Assembly: GCA_014382445.1 (NCBI GenBank)
Contig: JACNJS010000015.1
Coordinates: 2,298-66,297, forward strand
Direction: 5' to 3'
DNA from: Bacteroidota bacterium
Lineage (GTDB): Bacteria; Bacteroidota; Bacteroidia; Bacteroidales; F082
DNA length: 64,000 nt
The notes below the pieces were generated by a model that was given only the letters and a program-made list of their open reading frames with translations, had not been told where the DNA came from and did no database searches. Made by a program: the position numbers and the translations under genes. Below are positions 24,795 to 34,941 of the stretch, piece after piece. Within the stretch, counting starts at the first letter, position 1, and each line of letters opens with the position of its first letter.

Positions 24795-25993
24795 TATTTA
24801 GAAGCAGTAGCTTTGTTTGCTCCTCCAAGATTAAACAATAGCGAGAAACGTAGTGTGTTTTGTAGTGGGTTTTGATCTTGTGTTACAGGTATCAGATAAG
24901 AAAAATCAAGGCCAAATACATTATAACGAAGACCAACACCAAGTGTGGCATATTTGCGGTTTCCTTTTGTAAGGTCTTCATAATAAAACCCACCGCGAAG
25001 TGCAAGTACATCAGTGTACCAATACTCAGCACCAATAGCAAAGCTAAATTCGCGCATCTCTTCCGAAAAACCTCCCGGAGCATCATACCACGATTGTAAC
25101 ATACCTGTAATAACACTTACATCAGGATTCATACCTTTTTCAATAATATAAGTGCCATCAGCATTTGTAGAGTCGGCGTAAATAGGAGGTGTAGGTACCA
25201 ATAATTTATTAATATCCAGCTGAAACGAAAGGCTGTTATAATCATCAAGATCAAGTGTTAACCTGGGTCCAAACCTTAAATTTGTTGGTACAAAATCCTT
25301 TTCAATATTTGTTCCTGAGTAAGATATCTTGCTTCCAATATTAGAGATATTAAGACCCCAGGCAAAAGTAGCATCAATGCTTTTAAACCAAACTACTTCA
25401 TCTTCCCAATACATTGCCACATCGGCAGCAACAGAAGTTCCGGGCTTTGTTTCAACACCCTGCACAAATTGCCCTTGCGTTAAGTCGGAATATATAAAAC
25501 GCCCGGCAACTGCAAGCGATAATTTATCAGTCAATATTCGCGAATACGTAGCATCAATAGCAAATTCATTTGGCTTAAATGTACCCAGTTCGCCACCATT
25601 AATATCGGTAAAAGTAATTTCACCAAGCGAAAAATACCGTAGAGATGCGGCAACTACCTGGTTGTCATCTATGCGGTAATATCCCGACACATATGCCAGA
25701 TTAATATCGTTTACCAGATTTCGTAACCAAGGTGTATATGACAAAGCGAATCCCATATCATCACTTATCCTTGCATATTTAGCAGGGTTCCAGTGCATCG
25801 AGTTTGCATCAGCAGACGAAGCAACGCCACCGTCTCCCATACCTCCTGCGCGTGCATCAGGACCAATCATTAGTAATGGAACTGCTGTTGTAATAACATT
25901 TAATTGTTGCCCGTTCTTAGTAATAATACTCTGAGCATCAACATTTACATATAAAAATGTTGCTATTAAAATTAATATAATTTTCTGTTTCAT
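24794..25993 (-). CDS. porV: Type IX secretion outer-membrane protein PorV (LptO)
   Basis: A 399-residue outer-membrane beta-barrel of the FadL-like PorV family. Residues 1-20 form a signal peptide ending NVDAQ. The diagnostic PorV stretch AVPLLMIGPDARAGGMGDGGVAS is followed by SMHWNPAKYA, and YATLGVGLRYNVFGLDFSYLIP lies near the C-terminus. PorV receives cargo from the SprA translocon and shuttles it to the PorU sortase. porU lies immediately upstream (58 bases), and the ispF start codon overlaps the stop. A TAGGTTTG element at 26024-26031 suggests an extra promoter of its own. Confidence 0.96.
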   Translation of the reverse strand: MKQKIILILIATFLYVNVDAQSIITKNGQQLNVITTAVPLLMIGPDARAGGMGDGGVASSADANSMHWNPAKYARISDDMGFALSYTPWLRNLVNDINLAYVSGYYRIDDNQVVAASLRYFSLGEITFTDINGGELGTFKPNEFAIDATYSRILTDKLSLAVAGRFIYSDLTQGQFVQGVETKPGTSVAADVAMYWEDEVVWFKSIDATFAWGLNISNIGSKISYSGTNIEKDFVPTNLRFGPRLTLDLDDYNSLSFQLDINKLLVPTPPIYADSTNADGTYIIEKGMNPDVSVITGMLQSWYDAPGGFSEEMREFSFAIGAEYWYTDVLALRGGFYYEDLTKGNRKYATLGVGLRYNVFGLDFSYLIPVTQDQNPLQNTLRFSLLFNLGGANKATASK

Positions 25994-26023
25994 TTAAAGT
26001 AAGTATGATTAAAAATCGGTTTG

Positions 26024-26031
26024 CAAACCTA
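26024..26031 (-). promoter_or_regulatory. -7 element upstream of porV
   Basis: The minus strand reads TAGGTTTG within a 12-base palindrome GGTTTGCAAACC (26018-26029), 30 bases before the porV start. Confidence 0.45.
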
Positions 26032-26051
26032 ACGAAATAATTTAAGTAATA

Positions 26052-29000
26052 TTATTTGTTAATCTTAAATAATTTTTGCTGACGAACGGTAACATTGCCA
26101 TAATTATCCTTTACCTCTATCGTATAAATATAAATATCAGACGCTACTATATCGCCATTTTTGTTATGCCCATCCCAATATATTGTTTCATGCACATTCG
26201 ATCCGTTTAAACTATTATTAGATAGCTCGATTACAAAATCACCATTCATATCATATATCCTTATAATAACTTCAAGTTCTGAACCATTCTTATTATGAAT
26301 GAACTCAAACCGGGTTTGGTCGTAAAAAGGATTTGGGTAATTTAACACTTGTGTAAGCTTAATTTCAGCAGCATCATCAACAACGAACTCGATTGTTTTT
26401 TCTGATGAATTATTTTGAAGATCCCATGCTTTTATCGTTAATGTATGCCTACCTTGTTCAAGTGTTGTAAGCGGATATACAATTTTACCTGATTTAAACG
26501 AGTTAATGTCCATTTTAAAATTTTCATTCATGATAGTTGGATTTGAATGATCGTTATCAATAATCATAACAATATCACGACCAATTCCGTTTCCTGTAGA
26601 ATTAATTCCATTATCATCAACAATATAAGTTAGCAAAACGGGACTGTTTGCAACAATATCACCTGACTTAAATAAATTTGTGTTCAGATAAAGTTCTATA
26701 TCAGGTCCTATATCATCAGTTTCAGCATCCTCATCAATACCTCCAATGTATAAACTATCGTAAGCTCCCCAGGCATCCACATATTTAACTGTATCCAGAG
26801 CATAATATCTTATTTTTCCGAAGCCATAATTATACGAGATGTCCTTTGGTACCATGAACTCGAATTCAAATTTGCCACTTATAACCTCTACCCTTCCATC
26901 AAACATTACCTTATCAAAAAGATAAAAGTCCTGGGGATAGCTACTTCCATCATTTCCAAGTGTAGTATAAAGAGAGGCTTTATCAACTACTTTTGGATAA
27001 ACATAGCCGTTAAAATCATCAACGATAGTTCCATTAGCATGCTGTATTTCTCCCGAAACGCTAACAACTGAAAGTGCATGAATTGTATCAGTTACTTCAA
27101 TGGTCCCATCTCTGTTTTCAATAGTTGCTACATTATACTGAGGATAAGCAAGCATAAGTGCAGGATCGCCTAACAAGGCAAAATTCAGATAATTTTCGTT
27201 TGAGGGCGTTTTTGAAAGACGTATCAAATCACCTAATCTTGGCCTGCTGCCATCATCACAAGCCAGCAGATTATTGTAAATTCTACGGTTTACAATATAA
27301 TTTGCATGAGCGTAAGCAAGTCGGGTTGTGGTAAGCAGAGCAATAGCTCCCCCCTTATTATTCAGAAAAACATATTCGCCGGCCGAAGTAAACTCTGGGT
27401 CATCAAAGCGGCTAAACTCGCATGTTGCTGTAATGACAAGTGGAAGATTATCAAAATTGTCAAATGCATTAATCATTGGTACATCCAGTATCATCTCATC
27501 TGTCCAGCCTATAAGGCCGCCATGCCCCGTATAATTTAGCACTAATGCTCCCTCTGCCATTTGCTTGTTAATTTTCTTATTAACATCAGGATAGCGAAAT
27601 CCTCCGGGAACAGTTATTTTATTATAGGCATCAAGAAAAATTTTATTCACACCTATACCTTTGTGCAAAGTATCGGCAATTGCTATTAAACCTTCTGCCT
27701 GGTTAAGATGAAGATTATTATCCTTGTCATCGGCCACAAAGCAAATAATGGTTCGCCAATCGCTCATAACATCTTCATTATAACTAAGGTAATTTTCAAT
27801 TTTATTAACTATATCAACTGCCTGTTGGCTTGTACTAATTGGAAACCTGCCAATACCTATGTCAAGATTTCCTGATGCACTGGCACCTTCATGATCATCT
27901 AAAAGTCCAAAGTAATCATCCGTTGCAAAAGAACCTGTTTCCCTCAATGATTCCTGCGATTCATAGGTTGGAACCAAATTAGTATTTTCATGAATCCTGT
28001 GCTTGTAATCAAACGAAGCATCGCCAAAAAGTAGCAAATATGCACGTTCGCCACCAAATGCACCTTTCATATATAACATCCTCATAAAATCGCGGATTGC
28101 ACTAACATCCTGCGAACCTGATGAAAACTCGTTATAGATTTGCTGAGGGCTTACACAAATTGTGGATAATCCGTCGTGATCCCTGTGAATATTTGCAAGG
28201 CGTTCAGCTTCTTCCACAAACATATCAGGGCGAACGATCACAAAATTAACTTCATCAATACCATGGAGATTTTGATTTGGAATATCTTCGTAAGAAACGG
28301 GTGAATAATAATCCGAATTGTCAAAAATCAAAAAGTTTTTTATAGAATCGGTTGGAAGAGTGAAGTTAATCATATCATTCCCAACAGAATAAATAACTTC
28401 TTTGGGGTTATGTATGTCGGTAATATCCCAAACAACATCATTGCTGTTTGTTTGAATAATCTCAAATTGGGTAATGTTTCCAGCAGCTGATATATGCGGA
28501 TTACAAAACTTCATTTGGCCTCTGTTAAAAATCAGCTCTCTATTAGCATTCAGAACAATAAAATCGAGCCATGCAATGGAGTTTATGTCTTCGGAGTAAT
28601 ATTTAATTTTTATTGTTATTTCATCACTATCGGCAAAAAAAGTTAAACTTTTATTCGACTTACGGGCAAAAATGCCCAGGGTCGAACTGATTAACCTGAT
28701 CATGGTTGAATCGGTTAACAACTCATCATTTACGTATATGGAGTAATATGAGTCGACAAACGAGCGGGCAATTATATCCATTCCAATATAAACAGGATCG
28801 TTAGTAATAAGGTTAGGGAATGAAAACGAAAATTCCCTCTCAAGTGTATCACCGGTAAACCGTTCGCCAAACCACTCCTTACCTGATGATATCATATTTT
28901 CATAATCACGTTCGTAAACCACGTAGTCGGTAAAAGAAACTACAAATTGTGTTGGCTCTAAGCTAACTCCATCTAACATATTAATTGGTTTAGCAGTTCC

Positions 29001-29855
29001 TTTGTCGGGCGTGAAAAAATAATAGGTAGTATCAGTGTAAATGTTGTTTTTATGAGTGAATCGTCCCGTAAACGGATTGTATGACCATGTTGTTGCAGCC
29101 TGTGCGTAGAACAGAATAAAATCCTCAGGATCGAACGAGCCATCTTCAAGGCCGGCTACATGAATAGAATTTTCCTGTAAATCATCTAACTTTTGTTTAT
29201 TATTCGATTCAGGCAACACACCTGAATAATTACCAAATACACCAATTTTACTAACATCTAACTGCAGCGGGTTAATCTCCATATTCTCAATATCCGCATA
29301 TGTTAGCTTATGCACTCCTGTTTTCAGGATTCCCATTTTTACCCACGTTCCGGAATTAAGTACCGACTCAGAAGCATAGGAACGAACTTCATTTGAATGG
29401 GTATATTGAGTGTCAACAGGAATAAAATCAACACGTAAGTTAAACTCTTTCAACCTTATTATTTCACTATGTGAATCATTCCACTTAAATGGCAGAACAA
29501 ATATTTTAGCAACGTTTCCAGAATATAATATTGATTGTTCATAGTTAAGCCCAACCAGGTCGTTATCAGTAAGCAAATTTGATTGATTTTGAGTTAGGGT
29601 ATCAGATGAAATTTCCTCAACTTCAATTTCACAACCAAAATACTCACCCGGGAGATCAACTTCATAATAATAAACCGGAAATGCACCAAATTCTGATAAG
29701 TTTTGAGCTCCGGTAAATGAAAGATAATTCACCTCCAACTGCCATGTTTTTTGGGATGAAATTTCAGAATACTCAAGTTTAACAGGTACTACAATCTGCG
29801 AAACTGCAGCCAAATGCATCAAGGTAAATAAAGAAATAATATATAGATTTCTCAT
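26052..29855 (-). CDS. porU: PorU-type C25 sortase, copy A (next to porV)
   Basis: A 1267-residue secreted protein of the PorU family, which removes the C-terminal sorting domain of T9SS cargo and attaches the cargo to lipopolysaccharide. A signal peptide (1-20) precedes beta-rich N-terminal domains. The gingipain-like C25 domain (about 540-910) keeps the catalytic His778 (NYTGHGG) and Cys812 (TATCEFSR). The C-terminal part has an FlgD-like immunoglobulin fold (YPNPFYDQTRFEF..YDMNGDFV) resembling cargo sorting domains. It lies directly upstream of porV. A promoter-like TATTTTTG is at 29867-29874. It is paired with a second sortase of the same length just upstream. Confidence 0.93.
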   Translation of the reverse strand: MRNLYIISLFTLMHLAAVSQIVVPVKLEYSEISSQKTWQLEVNYLSFTGAQNLSEFGAFPVYYYEVDLPGEYFGCEIEVEEISSDTLTQNQSNLLTDNDLVGLNYEQSILYSGNVAKIFVLPFKWNDSHSEIIRLKEFNLRVDFIPVDTQYTHSNEVRSYASESVLNSGTWVKMGILKTGVHKLTYADIENMEINPLQLDVSKIGVFGNYSGVLPESNNKQKLDDLQENSIHVAGLEDGSFDPEDFILFYAQAATTWSYNPFTGRFTHKNNIYTDTTYYFFTPDKGTAKPINMLDGVSLEPTQFVVSFTDYVVYERDYENMISSGKEWFGERFTGDTLEREFSFSFPNLITNDPVYIGMDIIARSFVDSYYSIYVNDELLTDSTMIRLISSTLGIFARKSNKSLTFFADSDEITIKIKYYSEDINSIAWLDFIVLNANRELIFNRGQMKFCNPHISAAGNITQFEIIQTNSNDVVWDITDIHNPKEVIYSVGNDMINFTLPTDSIKNFLIFDNSDYYSPVSYEDIPNQNLHGIDEVNFVIVRPDMFVEEAERLANIHRDHDGLSTICVSPQQIYNEFSSGSQDVSAIRDFMRMLYMKGAFGGERAYLLLFGDASFDYKHRIHENTNLVPTYESQESLRETGSFATDDYFGLLDDHEGASASGNLDIGIGRFPISTSQQAVDIVNKIENYLSYNEDVMSDWRTIICFVADDKDNNLHLNQAEGLIAIADTLHKGIGVNKIFLDAYNKITVPGGFRYPDVNKKINKQMAEGALVLNYTGHGGLIGWTDEMILDVPMINAFDNFDNLPLVITATCEFSRFDDPEFTSAGEYVFLNNKGGAIALLTTTRLAYAHANYIVNRRIYNNLLACDDGSRPRLGDLIRLSKTPSNENYLNFALLGDPALMLAYPQYNVATIENRDGTIEVTDTIHALSVVSVSGEIQHANGTIVDDFNGYVYPKVVDKASLYTTLGNDGSSYPQDFYLFDKVMFDGRVEVISGKFEFEFMVPKDISYNYGFGKIRYYALDTVKYVDAWGAYDSLYIGGIDEDAETDDIGPDIELYLNTNLFKSGDIVANSPVLLTYIVDDNGINSTGNGIGRDIVMIIDNDHSNPTIMNENFKMDINSFKSGKIVYPLTTLEQGRHTLTIKAWDLQNNSSEKTIEFVVDDAAEIKLTQVLNYPNPFYDQTRFEFIHNKNGSELEVIIRIYDMNGDFVIELSNNSLNGSNVHETIYWDGHNKNGDIVASDIYIYTIEVKDNYGNVTVRQQKLFKINK

Positions 29856-29866
29856 AACATCTACGA

Positions 29867-29895
29867 CAAAAATAATTCACTTAACGTTGGCACAA
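29867..29895 (-). promoter_or_regulatory. Promoter-like element upstream of porU copy A
   Basis: The minus strand has TTG (29893-29895) and TATTTTTG (29867-29874), spaced 18 bases. The TTG falls just before the stop of porU copy B, so copy A may be transcribed independently. Confidence 0.5.
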
Positions 29896-32800
29896 TTAGC
29901 GAATATAAACCAATTTCGAATGGTCGTTTCCAACGGCGCCATCTTCGTTTCTTACAATTACACGATAAACATAAAATCCTCTCCCAATTTTGCCGCCATT
30001 ATCAGTCGACCCGTCCCAAGTAACCGGCTCCGATCTAAACCCTTCGGGATGGAGCGTTGTATTAATTGATCTGACAATTTTCCCATCCAATCTGAAAATT
30101 TCAATTCGAACATCAATAACATTACCTGTTTGGTTATGATCGAAAACAAAATTGGTTTCATTTATGAACGGATTTGGATAATTCATAAGATTTTCAACTA
30201 CTACCTGCTCAGCAGAAACTACCAGAAAATTAAGAAATGCAGTAGACGAGTTATTATAAACATCCCACACTTTAAAACTCAGATTATGCTCACCATCGGG
30301 CAAATCATCAAAAGGATATGCAATTTTTCCCTTATTGAACTTATTCTGCTCAGCCTCATAATAATCATTCAGCACAAATGTTAAATCCTGGTCACCATCG
30401 ATAACAGTAACAATATCATGTCCAATTCCGATGCCTGTAGTATTTATTCCACTTTCGTCGCTTACAAATGCCAATAGCAATGGATTTTGGTTTGTAAAAT
30501 CGCCCTGTAAAAATGTTGTATCATTCATAAACAACTCAATAACCGGACCTTCATTATCGGGTTTGGCATTTTCATCAAAACCTCCCACCACAATATTCTC
30601 ATAATATCCGTTACCATCAGTTTTAAGATTTCTGAAATAATAACTTATTCTTCCTGTACCGTATTTATATGCTATATCTTTTGGCACCATAAACTCAAAC
30701 TCAAAATCCCCAATTATAATACTTGCTTTTCCGTTAAATATCACATTGTTTCTTACATAAAAGGTATAGGGTGGGTTTTCGTCGCCATAAGTTTGAATTT
30801 CTGTTTGCTTATCATAAACAGAGGTAAACATCTCACCATTGAAATCAGTTAATTTAACACCATTTTCATCAGTAACAATTCCCTCAATTTTAACAAGTTG
30901 CAATGCACGAATAGTATCTGGCTCATCAGGAATTACAATACGGGAATTTATTTTCACAGTTTCAGCTCTGTGCTCGGGATATGCCATTTTGCATGCCGGA
31001 TCTCCGATAAGAACAAATTTTTTATCGTTTGGTGTTCCATTTAACTTTGATCTTCGAATAACATCGCCAAATCTGGGGTATTCTCCGTCAATCTTTTTAA
31101 ATAAATTATTATTAAAAATCGCCATATTGAGTGCCAGATTTGAGCCTGCAAACGTAGCCCGCGATGTAGTGAACAGAGAAATTGCTCCACCCTTTTCATT
31201 TAAAAAAACCAGCTCACCTGCTGATACTCTTGCAGGGTCGTCATACCTTGTAAACTCGCATGTAGCTGTAATAAAAACCGACAGCTTATCGTAATTTTTC
31301 CAGGAAACAATATCAGGTATTTGTACAATTCTTTCATGGCCAAGCCCAATTTCACCACCATGACCTGAATAATTTAAAATTAGTGTACCTTTTTCAATTC
31401 GTTCGTTAATAGCCTGATTTACGGCCGGTGCCATTTGGCCGCTTGGTGTTGATATTTGTTCATAGGCATCAACATATATTTTACTAATATTATACACCTG
31501 AAATGCCGTGTCGAATATAATAGCTAATCTTTCTGCATCTTTTAAATGTCTGTTAGCATCGCCATCATCAGCTACAAAGGTTACAATATTACGCCAGGGT
31601 GCCATAACCTGAGTTGTATTTACAGAATAGTGCATAGTTTTATCAATTGCGGCCTGAGCTTCTTCGGGAGTGGACACTACAAACCTCCCGATTCCTATAT
31701 CAACAAGGTCATTAGCAAACTCTTCTCCTTCTCCATCATCGAGGAATCCAAAATAATCATCAGTGGCAATTGAAGATACAATATCAAGAGACCGGACAGA
31801 TTCCCAGCATGGAACAAAATTAGTGTTGTCGGGTAATATATCTTTATAATCATATGATGCATCGCCAAAAAGTAATAAATACCTGAGCTCCTTACCGGGG
31901 TCACTGTCATCGTAAAGCATTTTTGCAAAATCACGAATTGCAGTTATATCCTGTCCTCCTGATGAAAATTCGTTATACACCTGATCAATAGTTGCCACTA
32001 ACACATCCAGGGTTCCGTGCGATCGATGAAAAGTTGCAAGGTTCTCAGCTTCAGCAGCGAAGTCGGGGTGGGTAATAATTAAATAATCAACATTTCTATA
32101 ACTATGCAAATTTTGGTTTGGCACTTGTTCAACAAACTCAACAACAAGATAATTTGTTTGGGTGAATGCAATATATTCATGAAACGTAGTTGCATCGGCA
32201 TTAAAAGTTAAGCCGTTACCTTCCTGTTGAGTAGGTATTTGTTGCGGATTTACAGGATTTGAAATATCCCAAACAGCAACATTTTGATCAGCGTTCAACA
32301 AATTGTATTTAGCAATGTTACTTCCTAAACCGACTATTTTGCGGAACATCATCTGATTACCGGCAAATTTCAATTCACGCTCAATATTTATCTCAAAAAA
32401 GTCGAGATAACCTACTGATGTTGACGATGCACGCTGAAATAATATTTCCACCATTAATTGATCGCTTAACGGAGTAAACTGAAAACTTGTTTCAGCATCC
32501 TTACCATATTCATATCGATTGCCTATCGTTAACGGTTGAATGCTTACTGTTTTTTCCGGCTGGTTATTAATGGATATCTTAAAAGAATTCGAAGAATAAG
32601 CCTTTGAAGCAAAGTTACCTCTAAAAAATCCTTTATCTGCCTGCTTAATCACGTTGGGAAAATCGAAAACAAAGTCATAATCAATAATGTAATCAAATAT
32701 TTCGCCGTACCAGGTTCGGCCAATCCCTGCGATATTCCTCTCGGTTAACTCATGAACAACATAGTCGGTGAAATCTGAAATTTCAATATCGTGATCTCCT

Positions 32801-33699
32801 GAAGGAGGCTCAAGATTTTGAATTCTCTTTGCAGGGTAAGTAAGAGCAGTTATAAAATAGTAGGAGTGATCTTTATAATAATTCGTTTTATGTTGAAAGT
32901 TTTGCGATGAATTATTATATTTCCAAACCACAGGGCCTTCTCCATAAAATAGCAAATAATCGCCCGGGTCAAAGCTTCCATCATCACCGCCAACAACACT
33001 AATTGGATTTTCGTAAAGATCATCGTAACGAAATTCATCATTCTTTTCAGGAAGGATACCCCCTCCGTTTCCAAAAACTGCGATACGTGATGGCACAGTG
33101 CTCATATCGAAACCCATTGTTGACAATTCGTTATAAGTTACTTTATATATCCCGTTCTTATCAAGTTTTATTTTAAACCATTGTCCGGTGGCCAGCACAC
33201 TTGATGTTGTATATTGCCTTCTTTCGCCTGTAGTTTCAATAATGTCTATAACATCGGCAATAATATCAAATTTTACAAGCTTTTCATAAATATGTTTTGA
33301 CGCATTCCATCTGATTGGAATAAGCTCGACCTGTACCAAAGGTTGTTTTCTGGATGTAACAATGCTTGCATTTATCTTTATTGTTGTATCGCTTAAACCA
33401 ATTAACCTGATAATTTTTTCTTCAAACGCAGTAACGGGCACAAAAACCTGGTTGCTTAATGAAACATCCAACCGTGCATTGGTCGTATGGATAGGTAATT
33501 TCTCAATATAAACAGGCAAACCTGCCATTTCATGATAATGTGCACCTTCAAACGACAATCTTTCTATTGTAAATCCTTCATCACCTACTTTTTGTATTCC
33601 ATTCCATTTTATTGAAGACTGAAAATCATAGGGAAAGGAGTACCCAACGAAAGAAATAAAAAAGAAAAAAAGTAATATTGAAAGTTTTTGATGCAACAT
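29896..33699 (-). CDS. PorU-type C25 sortase, copy B
   Basis: From the ATG at 33699 the protein has 1267 residues, the same length as copy A. An upstream start at 33756 is rejected because a -7 element lies at 33718-33725 and the chosen start gives a normal signal peptide. The C25 domain retains His780 (NYSGHGG) and Cys814 (TATCEFTR). The C-terminus has YPNPFINETNFVFDHN and WDGSTDNGGKIGRGFYVYR, parallel to copy A. The two copies share architecture and order of motifs but diverge widely in sequence, so the duplication is old. Forty bases separate its stop from the start of copy A. Which copy is the housekeeping sortase cannot be told here. Confidence 0.9.
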   Translation of the reverse strand: MLHQKLSILLFFFFISFVGYSFPYDFQSSIKWNGIQKVGDEGFTIERLSFEGAHYHEMAGLPVYIEKLPIHTTNARLDVSLSNQVFVPVTAFEEKIIRLIGLSDTTIKINASIVTSRKQPLVQVELIPIRWNASKHIYEKLVKFDIIADVIDIIETTGERRQYTTSSVLATGQWFKIKLDKNGIYKVTYNELSTMGFDMSTVPSRIAVFGNGGGILPEKNDEFRYDDLYENPISVVGGDDGSFDPGDYLLFYGEGPVVWKYNNSSQNFQHKTNYYKDHSYYFITALTYPAKRIQNLEPPSGDHDIEISDFTDYVVHELTERNIAGIGRTWYGEIFDYIIDYDFVFDFPNVIKQADKGFFRGNFASKAYSSNSFKISINNQPEKTVSIQPLTIGNRYEYGKDAETSFQFTPLSDQLMVEILFQRASSTSVGYLDFFEINIERELKFAGNQMMFRKIVGLGSNIAKYNLLNADQNVAVWDISNPVNPQQIPTQQEGNGLTFNADATTFHEYIAFTQTNYLVVEFVEQVPNQNLHSYRNVDYLIITHPDFAAEAENLATFHRSHGTLDVLVATIDQVYNEFSSGGQDITAIRDFAKMLYDDSDPGKELRYLLLFGDASYDYKDILPDNTNFVPCWESVRSLDIVSSIATDDYFGFLDDGEGEEFANDLVDIGIGRFVVSTPEEAQAAIDKTMHYSVNTTQVMAPWRNIVTFVADDGDANRHLKDAERLAIIFDTAFQVYNISKIYVDAYEQISTPSGQMAPAVNQAINERIEKGTLILNYSGHGGEIGLGHERIVQIPDIVSWKNYDKLSVFITATCEFTRYDDPARVSAGELVFLNEKGGAISLFTTSRATFAGSNLALNMAIFNNNLFKKIDGEYPRFGDVIRRSKLNGTPNDKKFVLIGDPACKMAYPEHRAETVKINSRIVIPDEPDTIRALQLVKIEGIVTDENGVKLTDFNGEMFTSVYDKQTEIQTYGDENPPYTFYVRNNVIFNGKASIIIGDFEFEFMVPKDIAYKYGTGRISYYFRNLKTDGNGYYENIVVGGFDENAKPDNEGPVIELFMNDTTFLQGDFTNQNPLLLAFVSDESGINTTGIGIGHDIVTVIDGDQDLTFVLNDYYEAEQNKFNKGKIAYPFDDLPDGEHNLSFKVWDVYNNSSTAFLNFLVVSAEQVVVENLMNYPNPFINETNFVFDHNQTGNVIDVRIEIFRLDGKIVRSINTTLHPEGFRSEPVTWDGSTDNGGKIGRGFYVYRVIVRNEDGAVGNDHSKLVYIR

Positions 33700-33717
33700 A
33701 ATTGAGAAATTGAAGGT

Positions 33718-33725
33718 CAAAAATA
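33718..33725 (-). promoter_or_regulatory. -7 element of porU copy B
   Basis: The minus strand reads TATTTTTG, 19 bases before the ATG at 33699. This supports that start over the longer frame. Confidence 0.5.
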
Positions 33726-33899
33726 ATATTAATGACAATGTATAGTTTATAAACAACGTTATAACGGATGCAATTACGTTTTATTTTATTATTTTTCTAA
33801 TCAGGTTGTTTTAAGAAAAATTTAACTCACAGTTAATATTATTAAGAAAAAGGTCGTATAATTGTGCACTCAAAAACCAGAACCAAAATAATTGTGTTA

Positions 33900-34904
33900 A
33901 TGGGGACAAAAAATCGTTTAGTTATAATAATCATACTGATGATGGCCTGGAGCGTTGGCAAGGCGCAGGATCCGGAGTTTTCGCAATATTATGCGAACCC
34001 GTTATACCTGAATCCTGCCTATGCCGGATCGACTGAATGTGGTCGGTTAGGACTTAATTACCGTAATCAATATCCATCATTAGCAAACGCATATATTACC
34101 TATAACGCTAGTTATGATCAAAGCTTGCCAGGAATAAACAGCGGATTCGGTTTTTTGGTTATGAATGATGCACAGGGAGATGGAGGATTGGTTAGAACCT
34201 CAGCAGCAGCATTCTATTCATACAGTTTAAAGGTAAGTAATACTGTTAATATCAGGTTTGGAGCTAAAGGAGCTTATTATCAGGAAAAGTTAAACTGGGA
34301 TAAATTTATTTTTGCCAGCCAAATCGACCCTACAACGGGAAATATTAACCCCTATTCGGGCGAACCACCTCCACCGAAAGATAATATCACTGCTGTTGAT
34401 TTTTCTGCAGGTCTGGTTATGAACTACATCGATAAATTTTTTGTTGGAGTAGCTGTTGATCATTTAACACAGCCAAACCTGTCGTTTTACAGTAACACCG
34501 ACAGCAAATTACCTATGAAAATTACCGTTAACGGAGGCGTATTAATAAATGCTTCAACAGGTGGTTTAGGTAATGCAGGGGGAAGTGATATTATAATTCA
34601 GCCGAATTTTTTATTTATGAATCAGGAAAATTTTCAGCAACTTAGCGCAGGATTATACGTTAATAAATATCCTTTTGTGGTAGGTACATGGTTCAGGCAT
34701 AATTTTCAAAATCCCGATGCTGTAGTTGCCTTGTTTGGAATTACTTACATTAATTTAAGGGTTGGGTATAGTTACGATTTTACTGTCTCACAAGTAGGTG
34801 GAAAAGCTGGTGGTGCTCATGAAATTTCATTTGCCTGGGACTTTTGTTTATTAAAAGAGGAAGCAAGAAGACATATTAGGGCAATAAAATCACCATCATT
34901 TTAG
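33900..34904 (+). CDS. PorP/SprF-family type IX secretion outer-membrane protein
   Basis: A 335-residue beta-barrel from the ATG at 33900; the GTG at 33864 would add an unlikely extension. Residues 1-23 are a signal peptide ending GKAQ. The mature start DPEFSQYYANPLYLNPAYAG is the hallmark of the PorP/SprF family. The barrel ends in Phe. PorP anchors the T9SS ring or partners a specific surface protein, depending on the member. In gliding species PorP/SprF proteins often sit next to their own large partner, but here the neighbour is gldJ, 37 bases downstream. It is divergent from porU copy B. Confidence 0.92.
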   Translation: MGTKNRLVIIIILMMAWSVGKAQDPEFSQYYANPLYLNPAYAGSTECGRLGLNYRNQYPSLANAYITYNASYDQSLPGINSGFGFLVMNDAQGDGGLVRTSAAAFYSYSLKVSNTVNIRFGAKGAYYQEKLNWDKFIFASQIDPTTGNINPYSGEPPPPKDNITAVDFSAGLVMNYIDKFFVGVAVDHLTQPNLSFYSNTDSKLPMKITVNGGVLINASTGGLGNAGGSDIIIQPNFLFMNQENFQQLSAGLYVNKYPFVVGTWFRHNFQNPDAVVALFGITYINLRVGYSYDFTVSQVGGKAGGAHEISFAWDFCLLKEEARRHIRAIKSPSF

Positions 34905-34941
34905 TTATAAGCAAAATAGAGTTAACCAAAATAGAATCAAA

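Noticed and set aside
30839-31294. Plus-strand 151-residue frame inside porU copy B
   Set aside because: It lies entirely opposite a well-supported coding region and resembles no protein.
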